Shown here: positions 5,487 to 9,558 of the stretch, in pieces
Numbering within the stretch: position 1 is the first letter of the stretch
Layout of the letters: the number at the start of each line of letters is the position of its first letter
DNA from: Clostridia bacterium
Lineage (GTDB): Bacteria; Bacillota; Clostridia; Oscillospirales; Butyricicoccaceae
Assembly: GCA_900763355.1 (NCBI GenBank)
Contig: CAAFJY010000123.1
Location: forward strand, 1-9,558
Direction of reading: 5' to 3'
Length of the DNA stretch: 9,558 nucleotides
Made by a program: the position numbers and the translations under genes
Notes under the pieces: generated by a model
Database searches by the model: none
Told to the model about the DNA's origin: nothing
Seen by the model: only the letters and a program-made list of their open reading frames with translations

Positions 5487-6587
5487 TTATTCGTTGGCCG
5501 TCATGACGGTAAAAGCGTTGAGACCGGAGAGCCGCAGCACAGCCGCCGCGCCCCCGGCGAGAAAGCACAGGAGAAGAATGCACAGCTCCCCGGGCCGCAG
5601 GGCCTCGTTTCCCAGGAGAAGGAGCCCCGCTCCCCCGCCCAGGATCGTCCCCACCAGAGAAAACAATGCGTTTTCTTCAAAAAGAATACCAAAAACCAGG
5701 CTTCGCCTGGCCCCCAGGGAGCGCATGACCGCCGCCTCCCGCCGCCGGGAGCGGAGAACCAAAAAGCTCAGCCCAAAGCCGATGGCCGCCACCAGGACGA
5801 AAAACACCGGCTGGAGGGACCGCAGCAGCCGGATCTGCCGCCGGAGCTGGGCGGTGACCCGCTGGAGCTGGCCGTCGTCGATGACGAGAACGGCGGAGCC
5901 CTTGTCAAAGCCGGCTTTTTTCATTTCGGCCTTGAAATCGTCCAGATGGGGGAGATCCTGGAGCTCCATCTCCACGGCGTTGTAGATGATGATCTCGTCC
6001 ACCTGGTCATACATCCGGCGCATGGTGGGGAGGGAGCAGTAATAGACCTGGGTCGCCGTGCTGTATTCCGACTGGGGCTTGCCATAGACCCCCGCCACGG
6101 TGAGCTCCACCGGCTGGAAGTTGATGGCAAAGGTCACCGCCTCCCCCAGGCGGTCCTCCCACCCGGCGGGGGCGATGCAGATCAGGTCATCCCCCGCGAG
6201 AAAATCCTCCGGGACGATGCCCTCGGCCCACTGGATGCTCTCCCAGGAGCGTTCCAGCACCGGGTCCATATCCAGCGTCTCCGGCGCGCGGAGGAGGATA
6301 CCCTCGTCGGCCATGTCCACCGTGGCCACCAGGCGGCAGGATTTCACAAATCCGCTGTTCAGGATCCGTTCCAGGCGGATGGGGCTGATGCGCGGGGTGC
6401 GCCCGGGGTATTCGTGGGCGATGTGGGCATTTACGGTGAGGGCGGCATAGCTCTCGTCCAGCTGGGTCTGATAGGTCTGGATGCTGGAACAAAAATACAG
6501 GAGAAAGAGGGCCGAGACCCCCGCGGCCAGGGCGATGAGCACCCCGACCCGGAGATTCCGCGCCGCATTTCGCAGGGCAAAGCGCAT
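5487..6587 (-). CDS. Small FtsX-like ABC permease
   Basis: A 366-residue membrane protein with the four-helix MacB/FtsX plan. TM1 is at about 14-34. An extracytoplasmic domain runs to about 255. Three C-terminal helices lie near 259-279, 297-327 and 334-354. The short cytosolic stretch RSRRREAAVMRSLGARR (279-295) is the conserved coupling loop that contacts the ATPase in this family. The ATG at 6587 follows the large permease stop after a 16-nt gap that is almost entirely a run of ten G on this strand, which also serves as the Shine-Dalgarno region. No other start is better placed. It probably pairs with the large permease as a heterodimer around the ATPase encoded downstream. The frame is intact. 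Confidence 0.9.
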   Translation of the reverse strand: MRFALRNAARNLRVGVLIALAAGVSALFLLYFCSSIQTYQTQLDESYAALTVNAHIAHEYPGRTPRISPIRLERILNSGFVKSCRLVATVDMADEGILLRAPETLDMDPVLERSWESIQWAEGIVPEDFLAGDDLICIAPAGWEDRLGEAVTFAINFQPVELTVAGVYGKPQSEYSTATQVYYCSLPTMRRMYDQVDEIIIYNAVEMELQDLPHLDDFKAEMKKAGFDKGSAVLVIDDGQLQRVTAQLRRQIRLLRSLQPVFFVLVAAIGFGLSFLVLRSRRREAAVMRSLGARRSLVFGILFEENALFSLVGTILGGGAGLLLLGNEALRPGELCILLLCFLAGGAAAVLRLSGLNAFTVMTANE

Positions 6588-6593
6588 AAACGT

Positions 6594-6603
6594 CCCCCCC
6601 CCC
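6594..6603 (-). promoter_or_regulatory. G10 homopolymer in the ribosome-binding region
   Basis: Ten consecutive C on the plus strand (G on the coding strand) fill the gap between the stop at 6604-6606 and the ATG at 6587, 6 nt upstream of that ATG. It supplies the only Shine-Dalgarno-like sequence (AAGGGG) for the small permease. Runs this long are prone to slippage, which could change SD position and translation. Confidence 0.7.
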
Positions 6604-8460
6604 TTATTCCTTCGCGCCCAGCTGGAGGATGGGGGAGTTTTTTGCCTCCCGCCGCACCAGGACGAAGCACAACAGCCCGAGGACGATCATCACCCCCGCC
6701 GCCGCCAGCACCATGGACAGGGGGCTGGTGACGATGCTCAGATCCACCGCGTCCCCGCCGCTCTGGGCCAGCATGGCGGAAAAGGTCCCGTCGCCTACAT
6801 CCTCCTTGGCCGAGGCGAGAACGGCGGAGCCCACCTTTTGCGAGACGATCCCACCGGCGGCCGCGCCCAAAATCGCCCCCACCAGGCAGACCGCCAGCAC
6901 CCCGGCCAGAACGGCCTGGGGGATCTGCTTTTCCCGCACGCCCAGGGAGCGGAGGGCGGCGATCTGCCGCTTGTTTTTCTGCAGGGTGAGGACCGAGAGC
7001 ATGACCACCGCCAGCCCCGCGGACCCCAGGGCCAGGCCCATGGTCAGGCGGCTCACCCGGGTGAGCTGCTCCAGGACCCGGGTCATGTTGGAAAGGCCCT
7101 GGTCATAGACGGTGAGATCCATTTTCACCCCGTCGCCGGTCTCGTCCAGGAGGGTGGAGGTCTGGACATAATCCAAAAACTCGTTGACCCGCTTGCTGTC
7201 CACCAGGATGGCGGTATGCCAGGCGTCGTCCCGGGTGGTCTCCGGCCGGTTGGCCAGGGAGGACGAGGGGACGAGGATGGTGTCGAAGCCCAAGCCTTTG
7301 TTCAGGGAATATTCCACGTCATTATTCGTGGGATCATAGACATAGCCGTCATAAATCCCCACGATTTCATAGGAACCGCTGTCAAAAAAGGGGTCGCCAA
7401 TGCGATAAGTTTCGGTTCCGTCGGACAAAGTGGAAGGCTTCCACAGACAGTCGATATGCTCGTTGGAGTACCGTGTATTATCGGTCACCGGGAAATCGGT
7501 CTCATAAAAGCTCATATCCAGCCGGTCGCCCACGGCGAGCTTCTTTTTTTCGGCATAATAGCCGCTGATGAGACAGACCTTCGCCCCGGTGTCATAATCC
7601 TCCTGGGAAAAGGTGCGGCCCTGGGCGATATAGACCTTCCCGTTGTAAAAAGCGGGGACCAAGCTCAGATCATCCACCGCCCCGGCGGTGGCGGAACGGA
7701 AAGGAATATCACTGCTCCGTTGTAAGTCAGCAAACTGTTCTCCGGCTTCCGTGTCCCAAAAACCCGGGATATAGGGGAGCAAACCCGCATAAAAACCGGA
7801 ATCGTCTGCCGAATCGCCGTTTTGAGACGAAGGATCCTGTCCCTCGCTGTCATACATCCAGTTCATTTTTGTCAGGGTATGCGACGTGCCGTCTCCGATG
7901 GAGCAGGACGCTATCGTTCCGCTGAGACCGTCTTCGATCTCAAAGCTCCCAAAGGCAATATACTCCTGCCCCGGCTGGAGCCAAAGGCCCGTAAGATTGC
8001 CCTCGTCATCAAAGGTGTAATTCTCCCACGCGCGCATCCGTTCGGCCCGTTTGCCCATGGCGTAGCCATGCCACGACAGGCTGGTCACATCCAGCGTCAT
8101 TCCCTCTGTCCAGACGGGAATTTCCGCTTCCTTGTAATTTGTACCCACGTCATCCCACTGGATCAGTTGGAGCTGACCCGGTTCCAGCTCGGTCTCCGCC
8201 CCAGTGATTGCCATGTGGTCCCCCAGATCGATTTCCGAAAAAGAGGATAAAAAAAAGGGCTCATCGCCCGTATACTTCAATATTAGTGTGTTTTCATTCG
8301 AGAAGGAACTCCCGGCCCAGCTCATATCCTTCAAATAAGCGCCATATTGCGTCCAGCGAGCCACCTTCTCCGCGCCGGGAGCTTTCAGCATTACGCTCCA
8401 ATCATGATTCCAGACGGAAAAAGGGATCGCACCTACCATTGGCTCCATATACCGTTCCAA
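6604..8460 (-). CDS. Large FtsX/MacB-like ABC permease, main part after an in-frame TGA
   Basis: This 618-codon frame carries most of the large permease: an extracytoplasmic domain to about residue 470, then three helices at about 472-493, 515-540 and 581-602. Between the first two of these is the coupling loop NKRQIAALRSLGVREKQ. It is in the same frame as 8473-8742, separated by one TGA and four sense codons, so the ancestral protein had about 712 codons. Taken alone it lacks TM1, which should leave the large domain on the wrong side of the membrane. The TTG at 8460 is only the first possible restart; GGGGTGA lies 12 nt before it, a poor Shine-Dalgarno match. Either the gene is recently broken, the base is a sequencing error, or the stop is read through. 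The rest of the operon is intact. G+C drops sharply in the N-terminal half. Confidence 0.85.
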   Translation of the reverse strand: MERYMEPMVGAIPFSVWNHDWSVMLKAPGAEKVARWTQYGAYLKDMSWAGSSFSNENTLILKYTGDEPFFLSSFSEIDLGDHMAITGAETELEPGQLQLIQWDDVGTNYKEAEIPVWTEGMTLDVTSLSWHGYAMGKRAERMRAWENYTFDDEGNLTGLWLQPGQEYIAFGSFEIEDGLSGTIASCSIGDGTSHTLTKMNWMYDSEGQDPSSQNGDSADDSGFYAGLLPYIPGFWDTEAGEQFADLQRSSDIPFRSATAGAVDDLSLVPAFYNGKVYIAQGRTFSQEDYDTGAKVCLISGYYAEKKKLAVGDRLDMSFYETDFPVTDNTRYSNEHIDCLWKPSTLSDGTETYRIGDPFFDSGSYEIVGIYDGYVYDPTNNDVEYSLNKGLGFDTILVPSSSLANRPETTRDDAWHTAILVDSKRVNEFLDYVQTSTLLDETGDGVKMDLTVYDQGLSNMTRVLEQLTRVSRLTMGLALGSAGLAVVMLSVLTLQKNKRQIAALRSLGVREKQIPQAVLAGVLAVCLVGAILGAAAGGIVSQKVGSAVLASAKEDVGDGTFSAMLAQSGGDAVDLSIVTSPLSMVLAAAGVMIVLGLLCFVLVRREAKNSPILQLGAKE

Positions 8461-8472
8461 AGTAACATCGTT

Positions 8473-8475
8473 TCA
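8473..8475 (-). other. In-frame TGA interrupting the large permease
   Basis: The codons read GCG GCG GGG TGA AAC GAT GTT ACT TTG. The frame is open for 89 codons before and 622 after it. A single substitution from CGA, GGA, TGG or similar would explain it; no indel is needed. I found no convincing selenocysteine-insertion hairpin just downstream. Confidence 0.85.
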
Positions 8476-8742
8476 CCCCGCCGCCTGAGCCCTGGCATAG
8501 TTTTCTTCCGCATCCGCCATCATTTGGGATTCTGTTCGTCCATATTGATCTACCATTACGTTAAAATTGGGGAATGCCGCCATCAAAAAACTTTCCCGTA
8601 TCTTGTCCAGACCCATCCGAGCGCTATATCTGAGGTTGATTCCCACCGCCAAGAAGGTGCAAACCAAGGCAGTAACCAGCAACATGGAAATACTGCGAAC
8701 CGGGGCCCGGAGGGCCTGTTTAATGCTCCATTTCCCTAACAT
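8473..8742 (-). CDS. N-terminal fragment of the large FtsX-like permease
   Basis: An 89-residue product beginning MLGKWSIKQALRAPVRSIS, the usual short amphipathic lead-in of FtsX/MacB permeases, followed by TM1 at about 18-37 and the first 50 residues of the extracytoplasmic domain. The ATG at 8742 has GAGGTG 9 nt upstream, so this is clearly the true start of the operon's first gene. It ends at TGA 8473-8475, and the same frame continues as the 618-codon part. Alone it would be a single-helix protein without the helices that form the transport domain. I treat it as one gene with 6604-8460 rather than as a separate small protein. The sequence here is markedly less G+C rich than the downstream permease helices. 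Confidence 0.82.
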   Translation of the reverse strand: MLGKWSIKQALRAPVRSISMLLVTALVCTFLAVGINLRYSARMGLDKIRESFLMAAFPNFNVMVDQYGRTESQMMADAEENYARAQAAG

Positions 8743-8796
8743 AATTCATTACACCTCGCTTCATTAGATTTTGTTAGGTTTAGATAGAGTAAACAC

Positions 8797-8821
8797 CCGG
8801 CGGCTTGCGCCGCCGGTTTTT
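8797..8821 (+). terminator. Terminator-like hairpin upstream of the ABC operon
   Basis: CCGGCGGC (8797-8804), loop TTGC, GCCGCCGG (8809-8816): 8 perfect bp. The T tract (TTTTTGATCATTTTTT) is on the plus-strand side only. On the minus strand, the direction of both neighbouring genes, it is followed by GTGTTTACTC, so it would be at best a weak terminator or pause between the secreted-protein gene and the ABC operon. Confidence 0.6.
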
Positions 8822-8915
8822 GATCATTTTTTGGAACGGGTTTGGGGATATGCGCGTCATAGACCATTTCCGCCCGGTCGCCGCCGCAGAGGGCGCAATC
8901 GCGGGGCGGTGCGTT

Positions 8916-9365
8916 TCATCCCGCATCCTCCTCTCCCGTCACGGGCTGGGAAAAGCGCTCCCAGCAGTGATCGCAGTATTCCTCCAGGGCGGCGTGGCCG
9001 TCGTGGAGCTCGGTCTCGCTGCGGCGGTCGCCGTAGTGCTTTTCATCGGGATAAAAATCCGCCCGGGAATCCAGGATCCAGTCGCATTTTTCGCACCGGG
9101 TGATGATCTGAATGCAATAGAGCCCGCAGTCCACAGCCCCGCCGTGGACGTCCTGATAGGTGGCCCCGTGGCTGCATTTTTGGGCGGGAACATGTTCCAG
9201 CTCGGCCAGCCACAGCTGGAATTCTTCTTCCGTCATGTCCTCTCCCATGACCTCGCGGAGGTCGTCCACGGTGTCGGGAGAGAGCTCTTCGGTCCGCAGT
9301 TTGGCAAAACAAGTACCGGTCAGGGCCAGGAGCAGCGCCAGGCCCAGGGGGATCAGGCGTTTCAT
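8916..9365 (-). CDS. Secreted cysteine-rich protein of unknown function
   Basis: I do not recognise this family. The 149-residue product starts at ATG 9365, preceded by AAAGGATGA. Residues 1-21 form a clear signal peptide (MKR, then a leucine/alanine-rich core, cleavage likely after CFA). TGTC near the end of the core is not a good lipobox. The mature part has an acidic segment (25-58), then seven cysteines: C64 (in CSHG), C80 and C84, a CxxC at 91-94 (CEKC) and a CxxC at 131-134 (CDHC). Two CxxC pairs about 40 residues apart suggest a zinc-ribbon-like metal site, or disulfides outside the cell. The tail is acidic. An upstream extension to 9434 is lysine-rich and would hide the signal peptide. 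It has its own promoter at 9518-9546. A role with the ABC operon downstream is possible but unsupported. Confidence 0.75.
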   Translation of the reverse strand: MKRLIPLGLALLLALTGTCFAKLRTEELSPDTVDDLREVMGEDMTEEEFQLWLAELEHVPAQKCSHGATYQDVHGGAVDCGLYCIQIITRCEKCDWILDSRADFYPDEKHYGDRRSETELHDGHAALEEYCDHCWERFSQPVTGEEDAG

Positions 9366-9439
9366 GATGGAGTCATCCTTTCTTTTCCTGTTTTTGGTTT
9401 TTGAATAATTGAGTTTTGTGGGATACCCAAACAATCAGG

Positions 9440-9478
9440 GCCCGCGCAGGCTACTTCCAATCCGCGGGACCCTGTATG
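9440..9478 (-). promoter_or_regulatory. Strong leader hairpin upstream of the secreted-protein gene
   Basis: On the minus strand CAGGG-T-CCCGCG pairs with CGCGGG-CCCTG: 11 bp with one bulged T, around a 16-nt loop (GATTGGAAGTAGCCTG). It lies inside the roughly 145-nt leader between the promoter and the ATG at 9365. ATTGTTTGGG follows it, not a clean terminator tail. I could not match it to a known riboswitch; it may be a regulatory or stabilising leader element. Confidence 0.5.
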
Positions 9479-9517
9479 CACTTGTCAAGGTGCTGCACGG
9501 TTTGGTTCTTTGCTTGA

Positions 9518-9546
9518 ATCTTACCATACTATTTCTGGTTTGTAAA
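9518..9546 (-). promoter_or_regulatory. Promoter of the secreted-protein gene
   Basis: Minus strand: -35 TTTACA (9546-9541) and -10 TAAGAT (9523-9518) with a 17-bp spacer. TGG just before the -10 gives an extended -10. The start point would be near 9511, leaving an unusually long leader of about 145 nt. Confidence 0.72.
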
Positions 9547-9558
9547 CATGGCGTTGTG

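Noticed and set aside
4784..5506. Plus-strand frame opposite the ABC ATPase
   Set aside because: Shadow of the ATPase, which has all expected motifs on the minus strand.
5451..7725. Long plus-strand frames (426 and 414 codons) opposite the permeases
   Set aside because: Low-complexity glycine/proline/histidine-rich translations antisense to two permeases with clear helices and coupling loops.
8420..8475. Selenocysteine reading of the TGA at 8473-8475
   Set aside because: The only nearby fold is a weak TTGG/CCAA stem with a large loop; there is no typical bacterial SECIS hairpin, and FtsX-type permeases are not known selenoproteins.
8758..8793. Promoter for the ABC operon (TTTACT with TCTAAT)
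   Set aside because: The spacer would be 19 bp and the start point would fall within the Shine-Dalgarno sequence. I could not settle on a convincing promoter here.

Overview
The window looks like chromosomal DNA from a G+C-rich member of the Clostridia, most likely an Oscillospiraceae gut commensal of the Flavonifractor / Intestinimonas / Oscillibacter kind. That placement is inference. It rests on an S-box type leader in front of metK, Shine-Dalgarno sequences close to AGGAGG, high G+C coding DNA with TATACT-type promoters, and palindrome-rich intergenic repeats. No phage, plasmid, CRISPR, tRNA or rRNA feature was seen.

Layout. (1) 1-44 is a degenerate copy of a dispersed repeat. It is followed by a hairpin-rich tail and a strong bidirectional terminator that closes metK. 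(2) 191-1378 (minus) is metK, S-adenosylmethionine synthetase. Its 5' leader (about 1590-1379) holds a SAM-binding riboswitch aptamer and a terminator/antiterminator pair that can be drawn base by base. (3) 1716-2612 (minus) is a ten-helix EamA/DMT-type transporter. It is divergent from 2764-4257 (plus), a metal-dependent amidohydrolase starting at TTG. The two promoters stand back to back with touching -35 boxes, so joint control of a transporter and a catabolic or salvage hydrolase is plausible. (4) 4258-4735 has no gene. It is a block of abutting palindromes: two full 135-bp tandem units and a third partial one, then a 60-nt cloverleaf-like palindrome cluster, then a perfect 10-bp hairpin. 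A bidirectional terminator follows at 4735-4780. (5) 8742-4790 (minus) is an ABC-transporter operon of the MacB/LolCDE/FtsX type: a large permease, a small permease and an ATPase, with 16-nt gaps between genes. The large permease is cut by one in-frame TGA (8473-8475) after residue 89, and the frame is otherwise open. (6) 8916-9365 (minus) encodes a small exported cysteine-rich protein of unknown function behind a good promoter and a leader with a strong hairpin.

How the parts fit. metK makes SAM and is probably shut off by SAM through its leader. The transporter/amidohydrolase pair probably handles one imported small molecule whose identity cannot be read from sequence. The ABC operon would form an ATP-driven complex that exports, or transmits force to, something at the cell surface, if the interrupted permease is still made. 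The most interesting items are the aptamer, which has SAM-I core motifs but a layout closer to SAM-IV or SAM-I/IV; the in-frame TGA; the cloverleaf and tandem palindromes; and a G10 tract in the ribosome-binding region of the small permease.
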